64,000 nt of DNA, taken from NCBI GenBank assembly GCA_963743425.1, contig CAVUPU010000001.1:310001-374000 (forward strand), read 5' to 3'. The notes under the pieces were generated by a model that had not been told where the DNA came from, searched no databases, and saw nothing but the letters and a program-made list of their open reading frames with translations. This DNA is from JAJVID01 sp963743425. Lineage in GTDB: Bacteria > Acidobacteriota > Blastocatellia > RBC074. Below are positions 1 through 9,093 of this stretch, one piece after another; position 1 is the stretch's first letter, and every line of letters begins with the position of its first letter. Both the position numbers and the translations under genes were made by a program.

Positions 1-57
1 TCCATTCTTCAAAGTAACGTACAAGTGATAGTTTTCTTTTTTTACTTGTTTTGCCAT
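1..57 (-). CDS. 5' end of an unidentified gene running off the left edge
   Basis: An ATG at 57 opens a minus-strand frame reading MAKQVKKENYHLYVTLKNG up to the window edge with no stop. Only 19 residues are visible, too few to identify a family. The upstream sequence has no clear ribosome binding site, so this could be a chance open frame. It is oriented like, and downstream of, the sigma-54 activator gene. Confidence 0.3.
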   Translation of the reverse strand, partial: MAKQVKKENYHLYVTLKNG

Positions 58-124
58 ATCTGGTGAATCCGACGGAATGGCACAGCCATTTCCGCACATC
101 GGGCGGCGTAGCCGCAAACACATT

Positions 125-1766
125 TCAAGAATTCATCTTGCGGTACTGAAACTTGTCGATGCCCAGACTCTTAATGCGAAGGTCGAGCGTCGAAGGCGCA
201 AGCCCCAGGGATCGCGCCGCGCCGTTCGGGCCGGAGACTCGCCCTCGCGACGCGCGCAGCGCGGTCTCGATCGTTTCGCGCTCCTGCGCTCGGAGTCTCT
301 CATCCATACTTCCCGTCAGATTGGCGTGCGGCAGCGCGTCGCGCTCGATGCGGAGGACGCCGTCGCGGGAGAGGATGATCGCTCGCTCGATGACGTTTTC
401 GAGTTCGCGCACGTTGCCGGGCCAGTGGTGCGATTCGAGCAGCTTCATCGAGCGCCGGTTCGATCCGGTTGATGGCGCGGCCGAAGCGTTCGCCGTGTTT
501 GGCGGCGAAGTGCGCGGCCAGCAGCGGGATGTCTTCGGGGCGCTCGCGCAGGGAGGGGAGCCGCAGCGGGAAGACGTTCAGCCGGTAATAGAGATCGCTG
601 CGGAACCGTCCGGCGCGCACGTCTTCCATAAGATCGCGATTGGTGGCGGCGACGATACGAACGTCTACGCGGATAGAATCGCTGCCGCCGAGCCGCTCGA
701 ATTCGCGCTCCTGCAGCACGCGCAGCAGCATCACCTGCAACTCCGGCGGCAACTCTCCGATCTCGTCCAGAAAGAGCGTGCCGCCGTGCGCCTGCTCGAA
801 TCGCCCCTTGCGCCGCTCGATTGCGCCGGTGAACGCGCCGCGCTCGTGACCGAAGAGTTCCGAAGCCAGCAGCGTTTCGGGAATGGCCGCGCAGTTGAAT
901 TTGACGAGAGGGCCTTTGGCGCGATGAGATCGCTGATGAATCGCCCGCGCGATCAACTCCTTGCCCGTGCCGGTTTCGCCGGAGATGAGCACCGTCGCAT
1001 CGGTCGCGGCCACCTGTTCGACCGCTTCCAGCGCGCGGCGAAGCAATGGGGAATCGCCGACCATCTCTTCGAACATCGTGATGCGACTGAGCTGGTCGCG
1101 CAGCGCGACGTTTTCGGCTTCCAGTTGATCGCGCAATCGGGCGATCTCTTCGTTGGCCAGAGCGTTGGCGACGGCCACGGCGATCGCGCGCGAAACATCG
1201 GTCAACACATTCATCTGTTCCGGCGTGAAGGGGTCCGGTTTACGGCGGGAGAAGACAATTACGCCAAGCCCCTTTCCCCTCGTGACGAGCGGGATGGAGG
1301 TGTAAGCGTGAATCCCACCCGCCGCCAGTTTGAATTCCCATGGAAACCACGCTTCTTTTTGCCACAGGTCATTGCAGATGTAAGGCTGCGTGGCGGCCTT
1401 CAGCTCAGCGAACTCAGATCCTTCAATGGACGCCATCTTTTTATTCGGAGGCCAGGGCTTGGGCGGCGTCTCCTCCATGCGCCGCACGAAATCTTCAACG
1501 CTTTCGCCTTGAAGCCGGGGCGCATCTACGACGTGCAATATCCAAGGCAGGCCAACACGCATCTCGGGCACGACCAGCGCCACTCCGACAAACGGCACAA
1601 CCAGGACGAGCACATCGGCTACCGCCTCTATTACTCCCTGAAGCTCCCGCTCGGAGTTGATCACTTCCCAGGCCCGAAGCACGAGCGTGCGCCGGCGCCG
1701 CTCGCTGGCCGATTCAACGCTATTCGATGTTTTCGCCTGTTTCTTTGCGAAGTCCTTTGTCGCCAT
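125..1766 (-). pseudogene. Sigma-54-dependent transcriptional activator (GAF-AAA+-Fis), frameshifted
   Basis: Enhancer-binding protein that would hydrolyse ATP to open sigma-54 RNA polymerase promoters. A GAF-like sensory region spans about residues 40-205. The AAA+ domain shows Walker A GETGTGKE (263-270), the sigma-54 contact loop GAFTGA (310-315) and Walker B LFLDEI (331-336). The frame then breaks: after RIEPAL the expected sequence MKLLESHHWPGNVREL continues in another frame from 448, followed by a Fis-type helix-turn-helix ending at 125. Removing one base near 449 restores a protein of about 546 residues with normal family spacing. It is therefore a one-base insertion, either real decay or a sequencing error. 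The gene diverges from the export operon starting at 2092 and probably controls it; an inverted repeat 39-52 bases before its own start suggests autoregulation. Family assignment is firm; the inducing signal is unknown. Confidence 0.88.
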
Positions 1767-1804
1767 AATCGTCAGTATAGAAAACCACGCCTTAAATGTG
1801 AATT

Positions 1805-1818
1805 CACAGGAACCTGTG
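1805..1818. promoter_or_regulatory. Inverted repeat, likely upstream activating site
   Basis: CACAGG-AA-CCTGTG is a perfect 6-base inverted repeat. Its centre lies about 108 bases before the predicted sigma-54 start site, the usual place for an enhancer-binding protein. It is also only 39-52 bases upstream of the activator's start codon. The overlapping GTGAATTCAC palindrome just to its left may extend the site. The role is inferred from position. Confidence 0.45.
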
Positions 1819-1893
1819 AGTATTGAGCCTGATCAGGTATCCACACATAACTTGAAACCCTTTGTTTGCAATGGTCGTAAGGTTGTGCGGCGC

Positions 1894-1908
1894 TGGCATC
1901 CATCTTGC
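1894..1908 (+). promoter_or_regulatory. Sigma-54 (-24/-12) promoter for the export operon
   Basis: The sequence TGGCATCCATCTTGC has GG and GC separated by exactly ten bases, the defining spacing of sigma-54 promoters (consensus TGGCAC-N5-TTGC). It points toward the permease gene at 2092 and lies beside a sigma-54 activator gene. Predicted transcription start is about 1920, giving a leader of about 170 bases. Confidence 0.6.
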
Positions 1909-1947
1909 CGAGCAAGCGATGCGCGATCACATTCGTAGGCAATCTAT

Positions 1948-1991
1948 CAACGCTTCGCTGAAGCGTTGAGTCTTGTTGCAGAATTGCAACA
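1948..1991 (+). other. Two tandem hairpins in the leader of the export operon
   Basis: CAACGCTTC-GCT-GAAGCGTTG (1948-1968) and TGTTGCA-GAAT-TGCAACA (1974-1991) are perfect inverted repeats. If transcription starts near 1920, both sit in the untranslated leader of the permease gene. They could be RNA structures or protein operators; no T-run follows, so they do not look like terminators. Confidence 0.45.
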
Positions 1992-2091
1992 TTGTCTTGC
2001 GACTGAAAGGCCGGAATGCTAGTATGCGCCCCGCATTCGGAAATAGGTAAAGTTTTCAAGGGTTCGCTTGTAAGAAGCTGAGGTCAACCGT

Positions 2092-3264
2092 ATGTTTCGC
2101 CATCTCTCGCTGATCTTCAGGAATTGTCTTCGCAATCGCCGCCGCAGTTTGCTAACCATCGTCAGTATAGCGGCATCGTTGTGTCTGCTGGGATTGCTGT
2201 TGACGATTTATCACACATTCTTCTTCACGGAGGCCACTCCTGACCAGGCGCTGCGACTCATCACTCGCAATCGCGTCTCGCTCGCTAATCCACTACCTAT
2301 TTCCTACCAGCAACAGATCAAACAGGTGGCAGGCGTCAAGGAAGTAATGATCACTCAGTGGTTCGGCGGGGTTTATAAAGACTCGCGCGATCTGAAGAAC
2401 TTTTTCGCGCGGTTTGCAGTGGAGGCTGACAAGTTCGCCACAGTCAATCCGGAATACAAGTTGCCTGAAGGCGAATTAAAGGCGTTCATCAGTGATCGCA
2501 CAGGCTGCATCATTGGCCGCAAGACTGCTGTGAATCACAATCTGAAACCCGGCGACCGCATGACCATCACTGGAGATATCTTCCCGGTCACGCTCGAACT
2601 GGTCGTCCGCGGAGTCTATGATTGCAAGTTAGATAACGAAAGCCTCTACTTTCACTACAAGTATCTGAATGAAAGTCTGGCGACGACGCCGGGCTTCCGC
2701 GACTCAGTGGGCGTGTACTCCATTCGCATGGAGCGCGCCGAAGACGCCAACACCATTTCGAAAGCCATTGATGACAAGTTCCGCAACTCGACGGCGCAGA
2801 CCAAGACTGAAACCGAGCAGGCGTTCCAACTGAGTTTTCTAGGCTTCCTCGGAAATGTGAAGCTGATTCTGATTTCGATCTGCGCGGCGGTCACTTTCAC
2901 GATTCTTCTCGTTACCGGGAACACCATGGCGATGGCGGTCCGCGAACGCGTGCGCGAAGTCGGCGTGCTGAAGACGCTGGGGTTCACCAATGGAGTCGTG
3001 CTGTGGCTGATGGTCGGCGAGGCGATAGCGATTGGACTGATCGGCGGCGTCATCGGGCTGGGGCTCACTAAAGGATTGCTCCTGTTGCTTAGCCGGCTGC
3101 CGGCCGGCATGACTTTCATTGATTTCAGTGTGGTCACCGTTCAGCCTTCGGTCATAAGCATCTGTCTACTCGTGGCCGGTATGATCGGCCTCGTCAGCTC
3201 GATCATACCGGCCCTGGGAGCGTCGAGGCGGTCAATAGTCGAGGCTTTGAGGTTTACTGACTGA
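2092..3264 (+). CDS. FtsX/MacB-like ABC transporter permease (first)
   Basis: Inner-membrane permease of 390 residues. It has one N-terminal membrane segment (about 22-42), a large extracytoplasmic domain, and three C-terminal segments from about residue 255. The C-terminal block contains MAVRERVREVGVLKTLGF, the typical FtsX-family cytoplasmic coupling motif. The start has GAGG ten bases upstream. It is the first gene of a cluster with a second permease, an HlyD adaptor and a LolD-like ATPase, the arrangement of DevBCA/MacAB-type exporters. The substrate is unknown. A sigma-54-like promoter lies about 170 bases upstream. Confidence 0.88.
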   Translation: MFRHLSLIFRNCLRNRRRSLLTIVSIAASLCLLGLLLTIYHTFFFTEATPDQALRLITRNRVSLANPLPISYQQQIKQVAGVKEVMITQWFGGVYKDSRDLKNFFARFAVEADKFATVNPEYKLPEGELKAFISDRTGCIIGRKTAVNHNLKPGDRMTITGDIFPVTLELVVRGVYDCKLDNESLYFHYKYLNESLATTPGFRDSVGVYSIRMERAEDANTISKAIDDKFRNSTAQTKTETEQAFQLSFLGFLGNVKLILISICAAVTFTILLVTGNTMAMAVRERVREVGVLKTLGFTNGVVLWLMVGEAIAIGLIGGVIGLGLTKGLLLLLSRLPAGMTFIDFSVVTVQPSVISICLLVAGMIGLVSSIIPALGASRRSIVEALRFTD

Positions 3265-3265
3265 A

Positions 3266-3345
3266 TCAGCGCCGCGAGCGGTAGCGAGCTGCTCCATTCA
3301 ATAACTGGTTGATGAAGCCGCGCTCGCTACCGCTCGCGGTACTGA
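3266..3345. repeat. Palindromic intergenic repeat, CCGCGAGCGGTAGCGAGC type
   Basis: Two 24-base arms (3266-3289 and 3322-3345) form a near-perfect inverted repeat between the two permease genes. A related copy, with C for G at matching positions in both arms, is found at 6031-6116 in the same operon. The paired changes indicate a REP-like family that keeps its stem structure. Confidence 0.8.
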
Positions 3346-3361
3346 TCCAATCGGAGTGATT

Positions 3362-4546
3362 ATGAAGATTCCGATTTCCTACAACATCCGCAATATCATC
3401 AGGCGCCGCACAACGACCATTATGACGGCGCTCGGCATCGCGCTGACCGTCGCAGTGCTGCTCAGCGTCTCCGCTATGGTCGAAGGGCTGCGAACGTCGC
3501 TCAGCGCCACCGGCCATCCCCTGCACATTCTGGTGACGCGCAAAGGGTCGAGCGCCGAACTGAACTCCCAAATGACTCAGGAGCAGTTCCAGACGATTAA
3601 AATCAAACAGGGGATCGCGAGTTCGCCGAACGGCGAGCCGATGGCGTCGCTCGAACTGGTGACGGTCGTCATTCTCGACAGCCCTGAGAATCCGGCCGGC
3701 ATCAACATCAGCCTGCGCGGGCTGACCACGACCGGTTTCGCGATGCGCGAGTATGTGCAAATCGCCGAAGGTCGAATGTTCCAACCCGGACGGCGTGAAG
3801 TCGTCGTAGGGAAGGGGCTGGCCAAGCGTTATCCGAAGGCCCGCATCGGCTCGAAGCTCGATTTCGGTCGAGGCGAATGGGAAGTCGTCGGCGTGATGGA
3901 CGGAGGCCGGTCGGCGGCCGACAGCGAGATTTTCGCCGATCTGGCGCAACTCGCCTCCGACCAGAACCGCGAGGCGGCTTTGAGTTCGGTTCTGATTCGC
4001 GCGGTTAACCGGGATCCGAAGCAGGATCGGGATTCGATGCAGGATCTGATGAACGATCTGAAGGATGATCGCCGTCTGAATGTGGACGCCGTCTCCGAAA
4101 AGTCTTATTACGAGGCGCAGACTGTCTCCGCTGCTCCAATTCAATTTCTCGGCATTTTCGTCGCCATCATCATGGCCATCGGTTCGAGTTTCGCCGCGAT
4201 GAACACGATGTACGCGGCTGTCGCTCGGCGTTCGGCCGAGATCGGGACGCTCCGTGTGCTGGGTTTTTCAAAATTCGGGATCATGATCAGCTTTCTGATC
4301 GAATCGTTGTTGCTGAGTTTGTTGGGAGGCGTCATCGGATGTCTGCTGGTTTTACCGCTCAACAACTTCACCACCGGGATCGGCAGCTTCGTGACTTTCA
4401 GCGAGTTCACTTTCGATTTCCGCATCACGCCGGGAATAATGCTCACGGGCATCCTGTTCGCGCTCGTGATGGGGGCGCTGGGCGGATTGTTTCCCGCCGG
4501 GTCAGCGGCGCGAAAAGAGATTCTGACCGCGCTCCGTGAGATTTGA
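3362..4546 (+). CDS. FtsX/MacB-like ABC transporter permease (second)
   Basis: Second permease, 394 residues, with the same plan as the first: an N-terminal membrane segment, a MacB_PCD-like periplasmic domain, then three C-terminal membrane segments. The motif AAVARRSAEIGTLRVLGFSK is the FtsX coupling signature. I chose ATG 3362 rather than GTG 3356 because GGAG (3353-3356) is well spaced for it and overlaps the GTG. With the first permease it probably forms a heterodimer driven by the ATPase at 6130. A palindromic repeat starts two bases after the stop. Confidence 0.88.
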   Translation: MKIPISYNIRNIIRRRTTTIMTALGIALTVAVLLSVSAMVEGLRTSLSATGHPLHILVTRKGSSAELNSQMTQEQFQTIKIKQGIASSPNGEPMASLELVTVVILDSPENPAGINISLRGLTTTGFAMREYVQIAEGRMFQPGRREVVVGKGLAKRYPKARIGSKLDFGRGEWEVVGVMDGGRSAADSEIFADLAQLASDQNREAALSSVLIRAVNRDPKQDRDSMQDLMNDLKDDRRLNVDAVSEKSYYEAQTVSAAPIQFLGIFVAIIMAIGSSFAAMNTMYAAVARRSAEIGTLRVLGFSKFGIMISFLIESLLLSLLGGVIGCLLVLPLNNFTTGIGSFVTFSEFTFDFRITPGIMLTGILFALVMGALGGLFPAGSAARKEILTALREI

Positions 4547-4548
4547 AC

Positions 4549-4639
4549 GTAGGGGCAGACCTGCGTGTCTGCCCTGGTCCCCTGGACCAATCGCTTCAGC
4601 GCAGATACGCGCAGGGCAGACACGCAGGTCTGCCCCTAC
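4549..4639. repeat. Palindromic repeat, GTAGGGGCAGACCTGCGTG type
   Basis: Perfect 28-base arms at 4549-4576 and 4612-4639 enclose a 35-base loop. Translation of this repeat gives the familiar spurious peptide GADLRVCPG, which artificially extends the open frame of the next gene upstream. It may also terminate or stabilise transcript ends inside the operon. Confidence 0.85.
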
Positions 4640-4653
4640 TGAACAAATTACTT

Positions 4654-6030
4654 ATGCCAATCAGCGATCAACAAGACACAATGGACGCGGAGATCAAAAA
4701 CCTGCGCATTGATCGTTCCGCGAAACAGAAAAGCAAGTCAGGGCGGGGGTTCTGGCGATGGATTCTGTTCAGCCTCGGCGTGTCGTTTTTGGTGGGGGCC
4801 GCTTTATTCGTTTACGCGAGACTCAACACGGCGGTTGAAGTCGAAACGACGCGTGTGCGCGCCGCTTCGAACGCCTCACACGGCGCCGGCGTGACGATAC
4901 TCAATGCCACCGGCTACATCATCGCGGCGCACAAGATCGAGCTGGCTTCCAAAGTCTCCGGCCGCGTCGCCTGGATCGGCGTCGAGAAGGGCGACAAAGT
5001 GAAACAGGGGCAGCCGCTGGTCAGGTTGGAGGATGAAGAGTTTCGCGCGCGGGTGACCGAAGCCCAGGGGCAATTGAATTCGCTCAAAGCGCAACTGGCC
5101 GCGCTCGAAAACGGCTCGCGACCCGAAGAGAAGGCGCGCAGCCAGGCCGATCTGGAACAGGTTCGCGCCGACCTGGAGAACGCCCGCGTGACGCTCAATC
5201 GCACGCGCGCGCTGGTCGAGCAGGGCATTATGTCCAGGCAGACGCTCGACGACGCGCAGGCCCGTTACGACTCGCAGGTCGCCAGATTCGCGTCGTTCGA
5301 GAAGACCCATGCGCTGATTCGCACAGGCCCGCGCCAGGAAGAGATTGACGCCATGCGCGCGCAGGTCAAACAGGCCGAAGGCTCGCTCGCCTTCGCGCAA
5401 TCGCAACTCGACAACACCGTCATCAGCGCGCCGATCTCAGGCGCCATCCTGGAGCGCAATGTCGAACGCGGCGAGTTCGTCACGACGGGTTTTGCCAGCG
5501 ATCGAGGCGCGAAAGGTTATGTCGTCTCGCTGGCCGATCTCAACGACCTTCAGGTCGAGTTGGACATCAATCAAAACGATTTCGCCAAACTCGGGCCGCG
5601 CCAGCCGGGCATCGTCACGACCGACGCCTATCCGGATCGCAAATACCAGGGCGAGATCGCCGAGATTTCTCCCGAAGCGAACCGGTCAAAAGCGACCGTG
5701 CAGGTAAAGCTGCAGGTTCTCAAGCCCGATGAATTCCTGCGCCCGGAGATGAACGCCAGCGTCGCTTTTTATGCGCCGGAAAAGCCTGGAGAAAAATCGC
5801 CGAATCAAGCTTCGGCGGCGAAACCGCTGATCACGATTCCAGCCTCTGCCGTGCGCGATGGCGCGGTCTTCATCGTCGTTGACGGGAGAGCCGTCCGCCG
5901 CCAGGTGCAGGTGTCAGGAACATCGCAGCAGGGCGCGACGATTTCAAACGGACTGATCGGCGGCGAGGATTTGATCGTCAACCCGACCGACGGTTTGAAA
6001 GACGGGCAGAAAGTGCGCCTGAAGCAATAA
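4654..6030 (+). CDS. HlyD-family periplasmic adaptor (membrane fusion protein)
   Basis: Periplasmic adaptor linking the ABC exporter to an outer-membrane channel. There is one N-terminal membrane segment (about 33-53), a lipoyl-type half motif (SGRVAWIGVEKGDKVKQGQP), a long alpha-helical hairpin rich in Q/E/A/R (about 130-250), the second lipoyl half, and a beta-barrel plus membrane-proximal domain. The open frame extends to 4543, but its first 37 codons lie in the palindromic repeat, so I start at MPISDQQ (4654); ATG 4681 is also possible. Length 458 residues, normal for the family. It sits between the permeases and the ATPase, as in DevB-type clusters. Confidence 0.87.
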   Translation: MPISDQQDTMDAEIKNLRIDRSAKQKSKSGRGFWRWILFSLGVSFLVGAALFVYARLNTAVEVETTRVRAASNASHGAGVTILNATGYIIAAHKIELASKVSGRVAWIGVEKGDKVKQGQPLVRLEDEEFRARVTEAQGQLNSLKAQLAALENGSRPEEKARSQADLEQVRADLENARVTLNRTRALVEQGIMSRQTLDDAQARYDSQVARFASFEKTHALIRTGPRQEEIDAMRAQVKQAEGSLAFAQSQLDNTVISAPISGAILERNVERGEFVTTGFASDRGAKGYVVSLADLNDLQVELDINQNDFAKLGPRQPGIVTTDAYPDRKYQGEIAEISPEANRSKATVQVKLQVLKPDEFLRPEMNASVAFYAPEKPGEKSPNQASAAKPLITIPASAVRDGAVFIVVDGRAVRRQVQVSGTSQQGATISNGLIGGEDLIVNPTDGLKDGQKVRLKQ

Positions 6031-6116
6031 AGTCAGCGCCGCGACCGGTAGGGAGCATGGATCCCGCGGTCAACCGTCGCAGGAAGCAACGCTCCCTACC
6101 GGTCGCGGTACTGACT
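6031..6116. repeat. Palindromic intergenic repeat, CCGCGACCGGTAGGGAGC type
   Basis: Arms 6031-6056 and 6091-6116 pair along about 26 bases. This is the second copy of the family seen at 3266-3345, with compensatory base changes in both arms. It fills the gap between the adaptor and ATPase genes. Confidence 0.8.
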
Positions 6117-6129
6117 CGGAGCCAGAACT

Positions 6130-6844
6130 ATGACCGAAACAGTGATCGAGACCCAACAACTTTCCAAGGAATTCGTCCGCGATGATTTTCACGTCGTCGC
6201 GTTGAAAGAAGTTGATCTGACCGTTCATCGCGGCGAGTTCGTCGCGCTGATGGGGCCGTCCGGCTCGGGCAAATCCACGCTGCTGCATCTGATCGCCGCG
6301 ATGGATCGTCCGACCGATGGCAAGATTCTCGTGCTCGGGCAGGACCTGCGCAGCTTGAGCGACCGCGAAATGGCGCATTGGCGAAATCAGCACATCGGAT
6401 TCATCTTTCAATCATTCAATCTGATCCCGGTGATGACCGCGCTGGAGAATGTCGAGCTGCCGCTGAAGCTGACCAATTTAAAGAAGCGCGAGCGTGTGGA
6501 GCATGCGACGACGGCGCTTGAACCTGGTCGGGCTGGGTGATCGCTTGAAACATCTACCGCGCCAACTCTCCGGCGGACAGGAGCAGCGCGTCGCCATCGC
6601 CCGCGCCATCGTCACCGACCCCGATCTTATTTTGGCCGATGAGCCGACCGGCAACCTCGACGCGGCTTCGGCGCAGGAGGCCTTGACGCTGCTCGAAAAA
6701 CTCAACCGCGATTACAACAAGACCATCATCATGGTCACACACGATCCGAACGCGGCGAGCCATGCGACTAAAGTCCGGCATCTCGATAAGGGGACTTTGC
6801 TGCCCGATGGGCGTGAGTCGTTTCAGACTTCAGCGAAGCGGTGA
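6130..6844 (+). pseudogene. LolD/MacB-type ABC ATPase, frameshifted
   Basis: Cytoplasmic ATPase of the export operon. Walker A GPSGSGKST is near residue 42, the Q-loop in FIFQSFNLIP, the signature LSGGQEQRVAIARA, Walker B LILADEPTGNLD and the switch histidine in VTHDP. The reading frame breaks after ATTAL: the first part stops at 6540, and the rest (LVGLGDRLKHLPRQLSGGQ onward) is one frame over. One extra base near 6519-6526 explains it, and the corrected protein of about 237 residues is typical. All catalytic motifs remain, so a sequencing error is plausible. Its end overlaps the convergent DUF692 gene by 15 bases. Confidence 0.87.
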
Positions 6845-7942
6845 TTCCGGCCCCGTCAGGCGCTGACGCTTCTTTTGAAGACTTCGGGCGGTGAGGATGA
6901 GGCCGGCGCGGTCTATCTTCTCGAGGGCTTCTATCTCCCGTTCGTTCAACCCGGCCTTTGTCGCCTCGCCGCGCGGATCGGCCAGGAAACGTTCGCGCGA
7001 GTTTTCGTCAACATAGATTTTGGCCAGGAATGCTTCCAAACGCGCAGCGCTCATGCCGCCTCCTTCCCTACCTGCCCAAATTGGCGCGACCTTCCCGTCG
7101 GCCAGAGCTTCGCGGGCGCGGTCCAATTGCCGAAGCAATATTTCAATCGGTGGATAAGCTCCATCGCGTTCCAGTATCACCGTCAATGGATGGGAAGTGA
7201 GCGCGGCGAGTTCCGAAAGAAGTCGATATACCGCATCGGGGACATCGTGCAGGTGATCATCCAGCAGGCGTCGTTCGCCGAGCGCTTCCACCCATTTTCC
7301 TCCGGCCAGATGGACGGCGACGATTCTTTCCGCAGGGAGACGCTTTAAGAACTCCATCGCGTCGTAGCCGAAGTTCGTCGCGTTCGCGTGAAGGTTGTGC
7401 AGGTCGAGCAGCAAGCCACAGGAAGATGAGTCAATGATCCTGTTGATCCAGTCGATCTCATCATAGTCGCTGCCCGGCGGATCGATCAGAGTGGCGATGT
7501 TTTCGATCAGCGGCGCCGAACCGACCACGGAGCGCGCGCGTTCCAGATTCGCCGCCGCGCCTTCGATCGTCGCGTCTGTTCGCGGAGGCGCTGTCAAATG
7601 GCCTATCTCGACGCCTCCGCATCGCACAAAAGCCAGGTGCTCCGACCAGTATTCTGGCGTCACTTCCCCGCACAACCGGGCGGTCTTTTCCAGAAGCTTT
7701 TTCTCTACAGGAACAGATGAAGCCAGGCCGAGACTGACGCCGTGCAATACAACGGTCGTTTGCGCCGACAATGTGCGCAGCGCGCGGCGTTCGCCTCGCG
7801 GCGCGTCGAAGAGATCGTCGGCGATCACCTCTACGACGTCAATTCGATCAAGATGCGAAAGGATGCCTAACGCAAGTTCGCGCCGCCAGCCCAACCCGAC
7901 GCGGTCCTGAATCTGATTCTTCCCGGCGTTCCTGGATTTCAT
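6830..7942 (-). CDS. DUF692 / MNIO-family iron enzyme with C-terminal extension
   Basis: Multinuclear non-heme iron oxidase family (DUF692; relatives MbnB, TglH and BufB modify cysteines in peptides). Candidate metal ligands are present in order: VVLHGVSLGL, SEHLAF, LIENIATL, LLLDLHNLHAN, VHLAGG, DDHLHD and ILERDG, covering about residues 15-290. A further 60 residues at the C-terminus (LEAFLAKIYVDENSRERFL to the end) form a small helical domain that might recognise the substrate. ATG 7942 is chosen because it overlaps the stop of the preceding gene (ATGA) and has GGAGG seven bases upstream; the open frame runs further. The coupled partner is a membrane protein with a Cys-rich tail, the likely substrate. 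Family is firm; function is inference. Confidence 0.87.
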   Translation of the reverse strand: MKSRNAGKNQIQDRVGLGWRRELALGILSHLDRIDVVEVIADDLFDAPRGERRALRTLSAQTTVVLHGVSLGLASSVPVEKKLLEKTARLCGEVTPEYWSEHLAFVRCGGVEIGHLTAPPRTDATIEGAAANLERARSVVGSAPLIENIATLIDPPGSDYDEIDWINRIIDSSSCGLLLDLHNLHANATNFGYDAMEFLKRLPAERIVAVHLAGGKWVEALGERRLLDDHLHDVPDAVYRLLSELAALTSHPLTVILERDGAYPPIEILLRQLDRAREALADGKVAPIWAGREGGGMSAARLEAFLAKIYVDENSRERFLADPRGEATKAGLNEREIEALEKIDRAGLILTARSLQKKRQRLTGPESPLR

Positions 7943-8853
7943 GACCCTCCGCAACCCCCACAGCCGCCGCCGCCGCAACTACTACCTCCGTCCGATGAAC
8001 CGCCGGAAGAGCCGCAAGATGAAGATGAATCGGATGAACCGCACGATGCTCCGGATGAATCACTTCTATTCCGACGAAAGATATCCTCCGCATATGCGAA
8101 TGGGGTCGCCGCAAGCGCCCCGATCCCAAAGACGGCGGCGATCATCGCCAAATCCGCCGTCGCGCTGCTCGGGCTCATTGAACTGACTTGCGTTCTCAAC
8201 CCTGCGTAGAGATTCGTGACGTCCGCCAGCGTCACCTTGCCAAGAGAGGTCAAGCGCGGGAAGGAGAAGACGGCTGCGATGACCATTGTGATGATCATCA
8301 TCACGACGAGGAAGCCGACAGGTCTTCCGAGAGAGAGACCGATCTGGATTTTAATTACGCCGACAACACCCAGGGCCATCAACGCCAGCAGCAGCCGCAT
8401 CCGGCGGTCGCGGCGAACGGATGCGTCGGGCATCAGCCCCGCGCGTTCCAGTTTGTCCCGGTACGGCTGGAGAGCGGACTTCAGGTCGCTGTCTTTCAAA
8501 ACGGAGGCCGCTTCGAAGGCGGACCCCGCTTTGCCCGGAGCGCCAAACTTTTTCAGGACCTCATTTTCGATCGGATGTTTTGCCATACCGCTGGTCACAT
8601 GATCGGCGCGATGTATGAGATGGCCGTCCATAACCAACATCCCACGGCCGACCAGCGAGATCACCGCTACACGCAAAGCCTCGCTCTCGCCACCGCGCAA
8701 ATAGGCGATCAGGTACGGATCGCTAAGGTCTATCCTCGGCGCATCGCCGGACTCAGCGCGGCGTCTTAAGACGACGATTGCAATGATGACGACCAGGCTG
8801 AAGCAGAGATAGAAGATGAGAAATTCTGGGCCGCGTAGATCGAAAGGGTTCAT
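7939..8853 (-). CDS. TIGR04222-like membrane protein with Gly/Ser/Cys-rich tail
   Basis: Membrane protein of 304 residues. One hydrophobic segment lies near residues 11-29, two in the middle (about 165-215) and one near 245-265. The last 45 residues are almost only S, G, D and C, with five cysteines in contexts such as ASCGSS, SSCGSS and CGGCGGS. AGGAGG lies six bases before ATG 8853, preferred over the GTG at 8859. The body resembles the TIGR04222 family, which from memory often sits beside DUF692 genes and ends in a Gly/Cys tail. The stop overlaps the start of the MNIO gene, so the two are made together. I infer that the tail is the enzyme's substrate. Confidence 0.8.
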   Translation of the reverse strand: MNPFDLRGPEFLIFYLCFSLVVIIAIVVLRRRAESGDAPRIDLSDPYLIAYLRGGESEALRVAVISLVGRGMLVMDGHLIHRADHVTSGMAKHPIENEVLKKFGAPGKAGSAFEAASVLKDSDLKSALQPYRDKLERAGLMPDASVRRDRRMRLLLALMALGVVGVIKIQIGLSLGRPVGFLVVMMIITMVIAAVFSFPRLTSLGKVTLADVTNLYAGLRTQVSSMSPSSATADLAMIAAVFGIGALAATPFAYAEDIFRRNRSDSSGASCGSSDSSSSCGSSGGSSDGGSSCGGGGCGGCGGS

Positions 8854-9093
8854 AAACACCTCCTGTTTTGTATTCTACGTTCGAGCCACCCCAGGCGCCC
8901 GTTAAATCCAGGTTAGATATTCAAGTATGAACCAATCGCGCTTCGACGCGATAGAGTCAAGTCGATTTTTCGACACGCGCTGGCCGACCTTTGATTGCCA
9001 GGGATGAACGTTCTCGGTTAAATTCGCCCTGTTACAACTCGCAACATTCCAGAACTGTTGTCATCGAAACATTGAAAATAAAAGGATGGTGTG

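Noticed and set aside
153..1826. Long plus-strand open frame (557 codons) over the sigma-54 activator
   Set aside because: No recognisable motifs and no ribosome site; it is a high-GC shadow of the minus-strand gene.
4543..4653. N-terminal extension of the HlyD gene (GADLRVCPG)
   Set aside because: It is the translation of an intergenic palindrome, so the start was moved to 4654.
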